NCBI RefSeq assembly: GCF_025165815.1 | Contig: NZ_JAFFZE010000034.1 | Coordinates: 1-41,955 of the forward strand | From: Actinophytocola gossypii | GTDB taxonomy: Bacteria > Actinomycetota > Actinomycetes > Mycobacteriales > Pseudonocardiaceae | Direction of reading: 5' to 3' | Length of the DNA stretch: 41,955 nt | Part shown: in pieces, positions 1-9,661 of the stretch | Position numbering within the stretch: position 1 is the stretch's first letter | Layout of the letters: each line of letters opens with the position of its first letter | The notes under the pieces: model-generated | The model's database searches: none | What the model saw: only the letters and a program-made list of their open reading frames with translations | Told to the model about the DNA's origin: nothing | Position numbers and translations under genes: made by a program

Positions 1-7
1 TTTGCCA

Positions 8-36
8 CAGGCCCCCCGGTTTCGCCGGGGGGCCTG
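8..36 (+). terminator. Intrinsic terminator of an upstream gene outside the window
   Basis: A 12-bp perfect stem (CAGGCCCCCCGG at 8-19, CCGGGGGGCCTG at 25-36) with a 5-nt loop is followed by a moderately T-rich stretch (TTGGCTTTT). It lies just before the first gene, so it probably ends a transcript entering from the left edge. Confidence 0.75.
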
Positions 37-71
37 TTGGCTTTTCGGGGCTTCTGCGGAAGGGTGGGCGC

Positions 72-782
72 GTGGCGACCTACGTACTCATCCACGGAGC
101 TTCCGACGCGTTCTACTGGCATCGGGTGATCCCGTTGCTCACCGAGCTCGGTCACGACGTCGTCGCGCCCGATCTGCCGATCGGGGACGAGAAGGCGACC
201 TTCGCCGACTACGCGGACACCGTCGTGCAGGCCGTGGCGGACACGGTGGGACACCGGTCGGACCTGGTCGTCGTCGGGCAGTCGATGGGTGCCTACACCG
301 CGCCGATCGTGTGCCAGCGGCTCTCGGTCGCCCAGCTGGTGCTGGTCGCGCCGATGATCCCGGCGCCGGGCGAGACGCCGGCCGAGTGGTGGGACAACAC
401 CGGGCAGCCGCGGGCCCAGCGCGAACTGGACGAGCGTGCGGGACGTGACCCGAACGCCACCTTCGACGTGCTGACCACGTTCATGCATGACGTGCCGCGC
501 GAGGTCGTCGTCGCGGTGCTCGACCACGGGGTGCCGGCGCAGGCCGAGAGCATCTTCGGGCAGCCGTGGCCGCTGGAGGCGTGGCCGGACGTGCCGACCC
601 GCGTGGTGGTGGGCCGGGACGACCGGCTGTTCCCGCTGGAACTCGCCCGCCGGGTCGCCAAGGACCGGCTCGGCGTCGTCCCGGACGAGATGCCCGGCGG
701 GCACCTGCTGGCCCTCGGCCACCCGGACGCGCTCGTCGACTGGTTCGAGTCGTACCGCCGTGACCAGGAGCAGGCCGGCTAA
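72..782 (+). CDS. Alpha/beta hydrolase fold protein
   Basis: A 236-residue soluble alpha/beta hydrolase. The N-terminus has the first strand and oxyanion region (YVLIHGASDAFYW). The nucleophile elbow is GQSMG with Ser71, and the late His sits in PGGHLLALGHPD near residue 215-222, giving a plausible Ser-Asp-His triad. The length and the HGA...WH start resemble the small esterase/salicylate-esterase-like subfamily common in actinobacteria. The start is GTG at 72, preceded by a purine-rich stretch (GGAAGGG). It stands upstream of a GNAT gene on the same strand with a 35-bp gap. The substrate cannot be read from sequence. No signal peptide is visible, so a cytoplasmic location is inferred. Confidence 0.85.
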   Translation: MATYVLIHGASDAFYWHRVIPLLTELGHDVVAPDLPIGDEKATFADYADTVVQAVADTVGHRSDLVVVGQSMGAYTAPIVCQRLSVAQLVLVAPMIPAPGETPAEWWDNTGQPRAQRELDERAGRDPNATFDVLTTFMHDVPREVVVAVLDHGVPAQAESIFGQPWPLEAWPDVPTRVVVGRDDRLFPLELARRVAKDRLGVVPDEMPGGHLLALGHPDALVDWFESYRRDQEQAG

Positions 783-817
783 TTCGCTGGACCGGTCACC
801 GGTGGGCGGGCCACCGT

Positions 818-1696
818 ATGGCCATGGACGTCCAGGTGTACGACGACCCGCGCCAGTTCCGCGCCGCGTACGGCGACCTGTACTCGGCCGACCCGGTGCG
901 GCACACGCTCGCGCTCACCGTGATCCGGCGGTTCGTGGAGGACGACAACAACCTGGACGGCGACCGGCCGGTCCCGGTCATGCTCACCGCCCACCACGAC
1001 GGCCGCCTGCACGGTGTGGCGCTGCGGACTCCGCCCTGGCCGCTGATCGTCAGCGGTCTGCCGGCCGACGCCGCCCCGGCAGCGGCCGCGCGCCTGCACC
1101 AGGTCGACCCGGACCTGCCGGGCGTCAACGGCCCGCGCGAACTGTCCGAGGCGTTCGCCGCGGCCTGGGCCGCGCACACCGGTGCCGCCACCCGCGAGGT
1201 GATGGCCGGCCGGCTCTACGGCCTCGGCGACCTGCGTCCGCCCGGTGTGCCCGGCCGCGCGCGCCTGGCCACGGAGGCGGACCTCCCGCTGCTGGTCGAG
1301 TGGCGGCGCGCGTTCCTGCGCGAGGCGGTCGGCCACGAGCATCCACACGACTTCGAACGCCAGCTGCGCCGGTACCTGGAGATCGGCGACGCCCTGGTGC
1401 TGTGGGAGCACGACGACCGGACCGTGTCGTGGGCCGGGGCGAGCGCACCCGTCGCGGGCATGTCCCGCATCGGACCCGTCTACACCCCGCACGACCAGCG
1501 CGGCCACGGCTACGGCTCGGCGGTGACCGCGGCCGCGTCCCGCTGGGCGCTCGACGCCGGTGCCGAGCACGTGCTGCTGTTCACGGATCTGGCGAACCCG
1601 ACGTCCAACTCGATCTACCAGAAGATCGGCTACCGCCCGGTGTCCGACATCGCGGAGATCGCGTTCACCGCCCCGTTCCGACTCGGCGGCGCGTGA
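818..1696 (+). CDS. GNAT-family N-acetyltransferase
   Basis: A 292-residue protein whose C-terminal half is a GNAT domain. The acetyl-CoA loop is visible as GPVYTPHDQRGHGYGSAV (the Q/R-G-x-G-x-G motif), followed by the typical C-terminal strand and helix with NPTSNSIYQKIGYRPV. The N-terminal ~140 residues (starting DVQVYDDPRQF) are a second, degenerate GNAT-like half, as in other two-domain actinobacterial GNATs. The acceptor substrate is unknown. Two ATGs are available (818 and 824). 824 is preceded by CACCGT plus a 6-nt spacer and could be a leaderless start, so the first two residues are uncertain. The stop lies 13 bp before the next start, so an operon with the amidotransferase is possible. 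Confidence 0.85.
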   Translation: MAMDVQVYDDPRQFRAAYGDLYSADPVRHTLALTVIRRFVEDDNNLDGDRPVPVMLTAHHDGRLHGVALRTPPWPLIVSGLPADAAPAAAARLHQVDPDLPGVNGPRELSEAFAAAWAAHTGAATREVMAGRLYGLGDLRPPGVPGRARLATEADLPLLVEWRRAFLREAVGHEHPHDFERQLRRYLEIGDALVLWEHDDRTVSWAGASAPVAGMSRIGPVYTPHDQRGHGYGSAVTAAASRWALDAGAEHVLLFTDLANPTSNSIYQKIGYRPVSDIAEIAFTAPFRLGGA

Positions 1697-1709
1697 CTAC
1701 CCTGGAGCC

Positions 1710-2555
<846 letters not shown>

Positions 2556-2563
2556 GCGCCGGC

Positions 2564-5545
2564 ATGGCCGACCCCGTCCGCTCGACGCCCTCGATCGCCA
2601 GGTACGGGCTCACCGACGACCGCGCCGCCGAGTACCTGCGCGCCGCTGGCTGGTGGTCCGACACCGGGCCGGCGCCGGACCACGAGGCCAGCATGGTCGG
2701 CCTGTCCCGCGCGCCCGACCCGGACCTGGCGCTGCTCGCGATCGACCGGCTGCGTGCCGCCGAGGAGGACGGCTGGTCGGCCGTCGACCGCGCGGTCGCG
2801 ACCGACCGGGGGCTGCGCGGCCGGCTGCTCGCCGTGTTCGGGGCGTCCAGCGCGCTGGCCGACTTCGTCATCGCCCGGCCGGGGGAGTGGCGGCGGCTGC
2901 TCACCGACCGGCAGCACTCGGTTGCCGACTACACCAGGGTGCTGTTGGAGGCCGTCGAGGCCGACGAGCACGGCACCGCGGCGCTGACGGGCTCGGACGC
3001 GGTCCGCGCGCTGCGCGCCGCCTACCGGGGGCTGCTGCTGGAGATCGCCGCCGACGACCTCGGCCACCTGGTCGAGCGGGACCTGCCGGCTCCCGGCTAC
3101 ACCGCGACCACCACCCGGCTGACCACGCTCGCGGAGGCCGGGATCCGGGCCGCGCTCGCGGTGGCCGCCACCGAGGTGGGTGACGCCAGGAAGGCGTGCC
3201 GGCTGGCCGTGATCGCCATGGGCAAGTGCGGCGGCCACGAGCTGAACTACGTCAGCGACGTCGACGTGCTGTTCGTCGGCGACGGCGACCTGGACGTCGC
3301 GACCCGCCTGGCCAGCACCATGCTGCGGGTCGCGGGCCAGGCGTGTTTCGAGGTCGACGCGGCCCTGCGGCCCGAGGGCAAGGCCGGTCCGCTGGTCCGC
3401 ACGCTCGACGGGCACGCCGCCTACTACGAGCGCTGGGCCCGCACCTGGGAGTTCCAGGCGTTGCTCAAGGCTCGCCCGCTCGCCGGTGACGCCGAGTTGG
3501 GTCAGGAGTACCTGGACGTGGTCGAACCACACGTCTGGGCGGCGGCCGACCGGGACAACTTCGTCGACGACGTGCGGGCGATGCGCCGCCGCGTCGAGGA
3601 CCACGTGCCAGCGGAGCTGGCTGACCGGGAGCTCAAGCTGGGCCGGGGTGGCCTGCGCGACGTCGAGTTCGCCGTTCAGCTGCTGCAGCTCGTGCACGGC
3701 CGCAACGACGAGTCGCTGCGGCACCGCTCCACCGTCGACACCCTGGCCGCGCTCGGCGGGGGCGGCTACGTCGGCCGCACCGACGCCGCCGAGCTGGGGG
3801 AGTCCTACCGCTTCCTGCGCATGCTGGAGCACCGCCTGCAGCTGCAGAAGCTGCGCCGCACGCACGTGTTCCCCGCCGAGTCCGACCGCGACGAGCTGCG
3901 CCGGCTCGCCCGTGCCGCCGGCATCCGGCCGGACCGGGGCCGGGGCGCGGACCAGATCCTGCTCGAGGAGTACCGCCGGCACGTGCGGCGGGTCCGCAGG
4001 CTGCACGAGAAGCTGTTCTACCGCCCGCTGCTGGAGGCCGTGGCCCGGGTGCCGGGCGAGGCGTTGCGGCTGTCGCCGTCGGCCGCGCAGGCCCGGCTGG
4101 CCGCGCTCGGCTACGCCGCGCCGGACGGCGCGCTGCGGCACATCGCGGCGCTGACCACCGGGGTGTCCCGGCGCGCGGCGATCCAGGGCACGCTGCTGCC
4201 GGCGCTGCTGGAGATGCTGGCCGAGACCCCCGACCCGGACGGCGGGCTGCTGGCCTACCGGCGGGTGTCCGAGGCGCTGGCGGGCACCGACTGGTACCTG
4301 CGGGTGCTGCGCGACGAGGCGGCCGTCGCCGAGCGGCTCGCGGTGCTGCTCGGCACGTCGAAGCTGGTGCCGGACCTGGTGGTGCGGGCCCCCGAGGTGC
4401 TGCGGCTGCTCGGCGACCCGGACCGGCTCGCCGGCCGGGACACCGCCGAGGTGGCCACCTCGCTGCGCCAGGCGGTGGCCAGGCACAGCCACCTCGGCGA
4501 GGCGGTCGCCGCGGCCCGGTCGCTGCGCCGGCACGAGCTGCTGCGGGTGGCGTCGGCGGACCTGCTGGGGTTCATGGACGTGCTGACCGTGTGCCACGCG
4601 CTGTCGAGCGTGTGGGTGGCGGTGCTGCGCGCGACGCTGGCGGCGGCCGAGCGGGCGGAGAGCGTGGCCGCCGGCCGGCAGGCGCGGATCGCGGTCGTCG
4701 GCATGGGCCGGCTGGGCGGCGCCGAGCTGGGCTACGGCTCCGACGCCGACGTGCTGTTCGTGTGCGAGCCGGTCGACGGTGTGGCGGACTCCGACGCGGT
4801 GAAGTACGCGTCGCGGGTGGCGCAGAGCGTGCGCAAGCTGCTCGGCGCGCCGAGCCAGGACCCGCCGTTGCAGGTGGACGTCGACCTGCGGCCGGAGGGT
4901 CGGCAGGGCCCGATCGTGCGCACGCTGGAGTCCTACCGGTCCTACTACGGCCAGTGGGCCGAGGTGTGGGAGGCCCAGGCGCTGCTGCGGGCCCGCCCGA
5001 TCGCCGGCGACGAGGACCTCGGCGCGCGGTTCGTCGAGCTGGTCGACCCGCTGCGCTACCCCGACGGCGGGCTGGACGCCGACCGGGTGCGGGAGATCCG
5101 CCGCATCAAGGCCAGGGTGGACACCGAGCGGCTGCCGCGCGGGGCCGACCCGGCGCTGCACACCAAGCTCGGGCGGGGCGGCCTGGCCGACGTCGAGTGG
5201 ACGTTGCAGCTGTTGCAGCTGCGGCACGCCTCGGCGGTGCCCGCGCTGCGCACGACGTCGACGATCGAGGGGCTCGGCGCGGCCGAGGACGCCGGCCTGG
5301 TCGACCCGGTCGACGCGACCGCGCTGCGGGAGGCGTGGCTGCTGGCGACCAGGACCCGCAACGCGCTGACCGTGGTGCGCGGCAAGGTCACCGACCAGCT
5401 GCCGACCTCGGGCCGCGACCTGGTCGCGGTGGCCGGCGTGCTGTGGCAGACGACGGACCCGGACCCGGGGCAGTTCGTCGACTCCTACCGGCGGACCACC
5501 CGGCGCGCGCGGAGCGTGGTGGAGCGGCTGTTCACGGAGGACTGA
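2564..5545 (+). CDS. glnE: Bifunctional glutamine synthetase adenylyltransferase/adenylyl-removing enzyme
   Basis: A 993-residue GlnE. It adds AMP to, or removes AMP from, a tyrosine of glutamine synthetase in response to nitrogen status. Two nucleotidyltransferase domains are visible. The N-terminal (deadenylylase) domain has AMGKCGGHELNYVSDVDVLF around residues 215-235. The C-terminal (adenylylase) domain has GMGRLGGAELGYGSDADVLF around 711-730. Each carries the G-G-x-E-L...S-D-x-D metal-binding pattern and is followed by a helical domain repeating KLGRGGLxDVEFxxQLLQL (starting near residues 359 and 867). The length matches actinobacterial GlnE. The gene starts 8 bp after the amidotransferase and its target glnA lies about 550 bp downstream on the other strand, the neighbourhood known from mycobacteria. 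Confidence 0.97.
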   Translation: MADPVRSTPSIARYGLTDDRAAEYLRAAGWWSDTGPAPDHEASMVGLSRAPDPDLALLAIDRLRAAEEDGWSAVDRAVATDRGLRGRLLAVFGASSALADFVIARPGEWRRLLTDRQHSVADYTRVLLEAVEADEHGTAALTGSDAVRALRAAYRGLLLEIAADDLGHLVERDLPAPGYTATTTRLTTLAEAGIRAALAVAATEVGDARKACRLAVIAMGKCGGHELNYVSDVDVLFVGDGDLDVATRLASTMLRVAGQACFEVDAALRPEGKAGPLVRTLDGHAAYYERWARTWEFQALLKARPLAGDAELGQEYLDVVEPHVWAAADRDNFVDDVRAMRRRVEDHVPAELADRELKLGRGGLRDVEFAVQLLQLVHGRNDESLRHRSTVDTLAALGGGGYVGRTDAAELGESYRFLRMLEHRLQLQKLRRTHVFPAESDRDELRRLARAAGIRPDRGRGADQILLEEYRRHVRRVRRLHEKLFYRPLLEAVARVPGEALRLSPSAAQARLAALGYAAPDGALRHIAALTTGVSRRAAIQGTLLPALLEMLAETPDPDGGLLAYRRVSEALAGTDWYLRVLRDEAAVAERLAVLLGTSKLVPDLVVRAPEVLRLLGDPDRLAGRDTAEVATSLRQAVARHSHLGEAVAAARSLRRHELLRVASADLLGFMDVLTVCHALSSVWVAVLRATLAAAERAESVAAGRQARIAVVGMGRLGGAELGYGSDADVLFVCEPVDGVADSDAVKYASRVAQSVRKLLGAPSQDPPLQVDVDLRPEGRQGPIVRTLESYRSYYGQWAEVWEAQALLRARPIAGDEDLGARFVELVDPLRYPDGGLDADRVREIRRIKARVDTERLPRGADPALHTKLGRGGLADVEWTLQLLQLRHASAVPALRTTSTIEGLGAAEDAGLVDPVDATALREAWLLATRTRNALTVVRGKVTDQLPTSGRDLVAVAGVLWQTTDPDPGQFVDSYRRTTRRARSVVERLFTED

Positions 5546-5609
5546 GCCGGGACTGAGCCGTCGGTCACGAACGCGCGGAACTGTCGGGCCACGCTCATAC
5601 AGTGGGCGG

Positions 5610-6032
5610 GTGACGTATCGGATCCCTCTCACCGTGCGCAGCTACGAGCTGGACTCGCTCGGGCACGTGAACCACGCGGTGTACCACCAGTACGCCGAGG
5701 TGGCCAGGATGTCGGGCTTCCAGGCGGCCGGCTGCGAGTGGGAGGACATGCGCGGCGGGCGGGCGGCACCGGTCCTGCTGTCCACGACGGTGCACTTCCG
5801 CCGGGAGCTGCGGGCCAACGAGTCGATCGAGGTGTCCTGCGAGGCGAAGTTCGGCACCGGCAAGACGTTCGCCGTCGACTCGCTGATCACCAAGGCGGAC
5901 GGCACGGTCGCGGCCGAGGTCACCTGCGTCCTCGGGGTCATGGACCTCGACGCGCGCAAGCTGGTCGCCGACCCGAGGGCGGTCCTCGAAGCGGCCGGTT
6001 TCCGCGCCGAGGTCCTCGCCGCGGGCGACTAG
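5610..6032 (+). CDS. 4-hydroxybenzoyl-CoA thioesterase-like (hotdog fold) acyl-CoA thioesterase
   Basis: A 140-residue single hotdog domain of the 4HBT/YbgC type. The N-terminal motif VRSYELDSLGHVNHAVYHQYAEVARM matches the family pattern R..D.D..GHVNN..Y..Y.E.AR, with Asp as the likely catalytic residue. Members hydrolyse acyl-CoA thioesters in the cytoplasm; chain-length preference cannot be read here. The GTG start at 5610 is preceded by TACAGT (5598-5603) and a 6-nt spacer, a leaderless promoter, so it is likely transcribed independently of glnE, which ends 64 bp upstream. It converges with glnA and shares a bidirectional terminator with it. Confidence 0.88.
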   Translation: MTYRIPLTVRSYELDSLGHVNHAVYHQYAEVARMSGFQAAGCEWEDMRGGRAAPVLLSTTVHFRRELRANESIEVSCEAKFGTGKTFAVDSLITKADGTVAAEVTCVLGVMDLDARKLVADPRAVLEAAGFRAEVLAAGD

Positions 6033-6044
6033 CCCCGACGAAAC

Positions 6045-6080
6045 GGGCCGGCGGCCGGGCTGCCCCAGGACCGCCGGCCC
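6045..6080. terminator. Bidirectional hairpin between thioesterase gene and glnA
   Basis: A perfect 10-bp stem (GGGCCGGCGG at 6045-6054, CCGCCGGCCC at 6071-6080) with a 16-nt loop, exactly between two convergent stop codons. There is no strong T-tract, which is common for actinobacterial terminators. Confidence 0.65.
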
Positions 6081-6098
6081 GAGGCCGGTGACGTGCGG

Positions 6099-7523
6099 TC
6101 ACACGTCGTAGTAGAGCGCGAACTCGTACGGGTGCGGGCGCAGCCGCAGCGGGTCGATCTCGTGCTCGCGCTTGAAGTCGATCCAGGTCTGGATGACGTC
6201 GGGGGTGAACACGCCGCCCTCGAGCAGGAATTCGTGGTCGGCCTCCAGGCTGTCCAGCACCGCGTTCAGCGAGCCGGGCACGGTGGCGACGTTCTTGGCC
6301 TCCTCGGGCGGCAGCTCGTAGAGGTCCTTGTCGATCGGGGTCGGCGGCTCGATCTTGTTCTTGATGCCGTCGAGGCCGGCCATGACCATCGCGGAGAACG
6401 CGAGGTACGGGTTGCCGGAGGAGTCGGGGCAGCGGAACTCGATGCGCTTGGCCTTGGCGTTGTCGCCGGTGATCGGGATGCGGACGCAGGCCGAGCGGTT
6501 GCGCTGCGAGTACACCAGGTTGATCGGCGCCTCGTAGCCGGGCACCAGGCGGTGGTAGGAGTTCACCGTCGGGTTGGTGAACGCGAGCAGGCTGGGCGCG
6601 TGGTGCAGCAGGCCGCCGATGTAGTGGCGGGCGGAGTCGGACAGTCCCGCGTAGCCGGACTCGTCGTAGAACAGCGGCTCGCCGTCCCGCCACAGCGACT
6701 GGTGGCAGTGCATGCCGGAGCCGTTGTCGCCGAAGAGGGGCTTGGGCATGAACGTCGCGGTCTTGCCGGCGGCCCACGCGGTGTTCTTGACGATGTACTT
6801 GAACAGCTGCAGGTCGTCGGCGGCGTGCAGCAGCGTGTTGAACTTGTAGTTGATCTCGGCCTGGCCGGCGGTGCCGACCTCGTGGTGCGCGCGCTCCACG
6901 GTGAAGCCCGCCTCGGCGAGCTTCAGCGAGATGTCGGCGCGCAGGTCGGCGAAGTGGTCGACCGGGGCGACCGGGAAGTAGCCGCTCTTGTACTTGGTCT
7001 TGTAGCCGCGGTTGCCGCCCGGCTCGTCGGCGCCGGTGTTCCACCAGCCCTCGACGGAGTCGATCTCGTGAAAGGAGCCGTTCTCGGCGGAGTCGAAGCG
7101 CACCGAGTCGAAGATGTAGAACTCGGCCTCTGGCCCGAAGTAGGCGGTGTCGGCGACGCCGGACTCGGTCAGGTACTCCTCGGCCTTGCGCGCGATGTTG
7201 CGCGGGTCGCGGCTGTACGCCTCGCGGGTCAGCGGGTCGTGCACGAAGAAGTTGATGTTGAGGGTCTTGTTCTTGACGAACGGGTCCAGCCGCGCGGTGG
7301 CCAGGTCCGGGAGCAGGAGCATGTCCGACTCGTGGATCTCCTGGAAGCCGCGCACGGAGGAGCCGTCGAAGGCCAGGCCCTCGTTGATCGTGTCCTCGTC
7401 GAACGACTGCACCGGCACGGTGAAGTGCTGCATGATGCCCGGGAGGTCACAGAACCGGACGTCGACGAACTTCACCTCTTCGTCGGAGATGAAGCTCAGG
7501 ACCTCGTCGGAAGTGTTGAACAC
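6099..7523 (-). CDS. glnA: Type I glutamine synthetase
   Basis: A 474-residue GSI-beta enzyme: glutamate + NH3 + ATP to glutamine. Recognisable blocks are [14 protein letters not shown] and [15 protein letters not shown] near the N-terminus, [20 protein letters not shown] in the ATP-binding region, and [17 protein letters not shown]. The adenylylation motif [11 protein letters not shown] places the modifiable tyrosine at Tyr402, the predicted target of the GlnE encoded nearby. The sequence closely follows mycobacterial GlnA1 over its full length. The start is GTG at 7523 with an AAGGAG ribosome-binding site about 9 nt upstream. The promoter region carries a four-half-site GlnR box, so transcription is predicted to be induced by GlnR under nitrogen limitation. 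It is probably monocistronic. Confidence 0.98.
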   Translation of the reverse strand: MFNTSDEVLSFISDEEVKFVDVRFCDLPGIMQHFTVPVQSFDEDTINEGLAFDGSSVRGFQEIHESDMLLLPDLATARLDPFVKNKTLNINFFVHDPLTREAYSRDPRNIARKAEEYLTESGVADTAYFGPEAEFYIFDSVRFDSAENGSFHEIDSVEGWWNTGADEPGGNRGYKTKYKSGYFPVAPVDHFADLRADISLKLAEAGFTVERAHHEVGTAGQAEINYKFNTLLHAADDLQLFKYIVKNTAWAAGKTATFMPKPLFGDNGSGMHCHQSLWRDGEPLFYDESGYAGLSDSARHYIGGLLHHAPSLLAFTNPTVNSYHRLVPGYEAPINLVYSQRNRSACVRIPITGDNAKAKRIEFRCPDSSGNPYLAFSAMVMAGLDGIKNKIEPPTPIDKDLYELPPEEAKNVATVPGSLNAVLDSLEADHEFLLEGGVFTPDVIQTWIDFKREHEIDPLRLRPHPYEFALYYDV

Positions 7524-7584
7524 GCTCGTTGGCTCCTTAACTCGCTGGCCGGCTACGCCGTCGCGGCCAAGTTATGAGTGCGGT

Positions 7585-7622
7585 GTTGCCCGACCATCAC
7601 CCGCGTGTTTCGCGGATGTTAA
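7585..7622 (-). promoter_or_regulatory. GlnR binding site upstream of glnA
   Basis: Read on the minus strand, the sequence is TTAAC-n6-GAAAC-n6-GTGAT-n6-GCAAC at 7622-7585. The spacing is exactly six bases throughout and matches the actinobacterial GlnR consensus (gTnAC-n6-GaAAC repeated twice). It ends 62 bp upstream of the glnA GTG. The first pair (TTAAC/GAAAC) is the strongest; the second pair each deviate at one base. No glnR gene is in this window. Confidence 0.82.
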
Positions 7623-7690
7623 CGACCGCGTGCGAACCCCTGAGCATGCCAGTTGGCGGGCGGTGGCGCACCCGGCCGTACGCTGGAGGG

Positions 7691-8176
7691 GTGAGCGAGA
7701 GGTGGACCGGAACGTGGTTGTCGGGGCCGGGCTCGGCCAACGGCCCGGACGACGAGTCGCAGCGGTGGCCGGGGGAGCGCTTCGGCCTGCCCCAGGAGGG
7801 GGTCGGCTCGGTGGCCGGCCGGGGGGTGCGGCTGGGCGCGTTCCTGCTGGATCTCGTGGTCGCGGCCCTGCTGACCAGCCTGTTCGTGGAGATGGACGTG
7901 CAGCGCCCGGAGGTCATGCAGACGTTCAACTACTGGGCGCTGCTGGTGTGGTTCGTGGTGTCGGCGGTGGCCGTGTCGCTGTTCGGGTTCACGGTGGGCA
8001 AGTTCGCCCTCGGCCTGCGCGTCGTCCGCCTCGACGGCACACCGATGGTCGGCCCCCTGCGCGCGATCCCCAGGACCCTGCTGACCGCGATCATCCTCCC
8101 GGCCGCCCTCGCCGACGCCAACGGCCGCGGCCTCCACGACCGCGCCGTCGGCACGATCGTGGTCCGAACCCGCTAG
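7691..8176 (+). CDS. RDD-family integral membrane protein
   Basis: A 161-residue protein with a ~35-residue hydrophilic N-terminus, then the RDD domain. The Arg-Asp pair of the first helix is visible in GRGVRLGAFLLDLVVAALL, a second helix follows (YWALLVWFVVSAVAVSLF), then GFTVGKFALGLRVVR, and the terminal Asp lies in GRGLHDRAVGTIVV. RDD proteins sit in the plasma membrane; some are linked to ion homeostasis, but the function here is unknown. An RDD gene also accompanies glnA1 in mycobacteria. The GTG start at 7691 is preceded by TACGCT (7679-7684) with a 6-nt spacer, indicating a leaderless transcript divergent from glnA. Its TAG stop overlaps the stop codon of the convergent Uma2 gene within a CTAG. 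Confidence 0.88.
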   Translation: MSERWTGTWLSGPGSANGPDDESQRWPGERFGLPQEGVGSVAGRGVRLGAFLLDLVVAALLTSLFVEMDVQRPEVMQTFNYWALLVWFVVSAVAVSLFGFTVGKFALGLRVVRLDGTPMVGPLRAIPRTLLTAIILPAALADANGRGLHDRAVGTIVVRTR

Positions 8177-8769
8177 CGCAGCCGTCCGAGGTCGACCTCG
8201 AACGAAAACGGCGACCGGGTCCGGAAGATCCCGGTCGTGACCTGGTCGTCCTGGTAGCCGAACTCTTCGGTCCAGTGGCACGCGGTGATAGCAGGCGGGT
8301 AGTCGATGTCGAGCATCCAGTAGTGCGGGATGCCGGCGTCCGCGTATTCGCGACGTTTGTCGACGTGATCCGTGCGTCGGGAACCGGGCGAGACGATCTC
8401 GACAACGAGGATCACCTCGGACGCGCGAACGAGCCCACCTTCGTCCGCGATCCGCTTGCCGGCTTCCTCCTTCACCACCATGATGTCGGGCCTGCGGCTG
8501 TGCCCTGGCTCATCGGGCGCGGTCAGTTCGAGGTCGACGTCGAGTTCGGGAATCGCTTCGAGGTCGGCGGGGAGTTGCTGCGACAGCTGCACGTGGAGGC
8601 GCCCGAGTGCGCGGTTGTGGTGAAACGTGGGACTGGGCGACATGAGCAGGCGGCCTTCTACGAGCTCGGTGTAACCGTGCTCGGTCTCACCCAGCTCGGC
8701 GTACTCCGCGATGGTCAGCGGATGGAGCGAATGGGCTGGCTCAGGTGCGGGCCTGGGCATGGCGATCAC
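8173..8769 (-). CDS. Uma2-family (DUF820) restriction-endonuclease-fold protein
   Basis: A 198-residue protein of the Uma2/DUF820 family, which has a PD-(D/E)XK nuclease-like fold. The N-terminus has LTIAEYAELGETEHGYTELVEGRL; the core shows RRPDIMVVKEE and then the family signature LVVEIVSPGSRRTDHVDKRREYADAGIPHYWMLDID, which supplies the Asp and Glu-x-Lys-like catalytic positions. The biological function of the family is unsettled; multiple copies are common in cyanobacteria and actinobacteria. The GTG at 8769 is chosen because GGAGG lies 4 nt upstream; ATG at 8760 is the alternative. It interrupts the RDD/DUF4191 neighbourhood, which suggests a later insertion. Confidence 0.85.
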   Translation of the reverse strand: MIAMPRPAPEPAHSLHPLTIAEYAELGETEHGYTELVEGRLLMSPSPTFHHNRALGRLHVQLSQQLPADLEAIPELDVDLELTAPDEPGHSRRPDIMVVKEEAGKRIADEGGLVRASEVILVVEIVSPGSRRTDHVDKRREYADAGIPHYWMLDIDYPPAITACHWTEEFGYQDDQVTTGIFRTRSPFSFEVDLGRLR

Positions 8770-8834
8770 GGCTCCTCCTTTTCGATGCTGGCCAATGCTG
8801 GCACGAAGTACGGATCTTTGATTGTGTCCGCTGG

Positions 8835-9569
8835 TCAACGCCGGCGCATGGCGCGCTGGACGCTGCGCATCTTGGCGCCCTGCGGCATCGGACCCTTCGG
8901 CATCTGCGGACCGGCGGCGCGCTGCGCGAGGGCCGACATCCGCTTCTCCAGGGTGTCGATCTGCACCGGCTTGAGGTTGTTCGGGAGCTTCATCAGCCGG
9001 TTCTGCAGACGGCGCAGCGGGACCTGGTCCTCGTCGTTGCCGACGACGAAGTCGTAGATCGGGGTGTCGCCGACGACCCGGGACACCCGCTTCTTCTCCT
9101 GCGCGAGCAGGGACTTCACCCGGTGCGGCGCGCCCTCGGCGACCAGGATCACGCCCGGGCGCCCGAGCACGCGGTGCACGAAGTCGCCCTGGGTGGTGCC
9201 GGCCACGGCCGAGGTGACGCGCCAGCGGCCGCGCATGTTGTCCAGCGCCCAGCCGGCGGCACCTGGCTGGCCGTCGGCCTTGGCGTAGACGTTGCGCTGC
9301 ACCCGGCGCCCGAACAGGATCACCGCCGCGAGCAGGCCGAACGCGATGCCGACCGGCAGCAGGAACCACTGCACGCCGAGCAGCCAGCCGATGCCGAACA
9401 CCACGCCGGTCACCACGAGGAACGCGGCGACCATCAGCGGGATGAGCGCCTTGTCCTCCTTGCGTTGCATGTTGAACGCCTGGAAGAGCTGCTGCCGCTT
9501 GGCCTTCGACGCCGCCTTCCGAGCCTTCTTCGCCTCGGCGGCGGCCGCCTTGTCCTGCTTCTGCGCCAT
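8835..9569 (-). CDS. DUF4191 membrane protein
   Basis: A 244-residue protein: a basic Lys/Ala-rich N-terminus (residues 1-35), two adjacent transmembrane segments (roughly 43-66 and 69-88, AFLVVTGVVFGIGWLL and FLLPVGIAFGLLAAVILF), then a cytoplasmic domain with GRPGVILVAEGAP and a conserved FVVGNDEDQVPLRRLQNRLMKLP. It ends in a basic Met/Gln/Arg-rich tail (KMRSVQRAMRRR). This matches DUF4191 proteins found beside glnA in mycobacteria; the function is unknown. The ATG at 9569 is preceded on the minus strand by TATCCT (9581-9576) and a 6-nt spacer, a leaderless promoter divergent from uvrD2. The downstream Uma2 gene is 65 bp away on the same strand. Confidence 0.88.
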   Translation of the reverse strand: MAQKQDKAAAAEAKKARKAASKAKRQQLFQAFNMQRKEDKALIPLMVAAFLVVTGVVFGIGWLLGVQWFLLPVGIAFGLLAAVILFGRRVQRNVYAKADGQPGAAGWALDNMRGRWRVTSAVAGTTQGDFVHRVLGRPGVILVAEGAPHRVKSLLAQEKKRVSRVVGDTPIYDFVVGNDEDQVPLRRLQNRLMKLPNNLKPVQIDTLEKRMSALAQRAAGPQMPKGPMPQGAKMRSVQRAMRRR

Positions 9570-9661
9570 AAGTACAGGATACGGGCCCCGCCTACCCCTC
9601 GGTCGGGCCGTGTCCGTGTCCGTCCCCGACTCGATCACCTCGGTCTGTCAGGATGCCCTCC

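Noticed and set aside
6093-7577. 494-codon plus-strand ORF opposite glnA
   Set aside because: Val/Glu/Arg-rich shadow of the glnA reading frame; no motifs.
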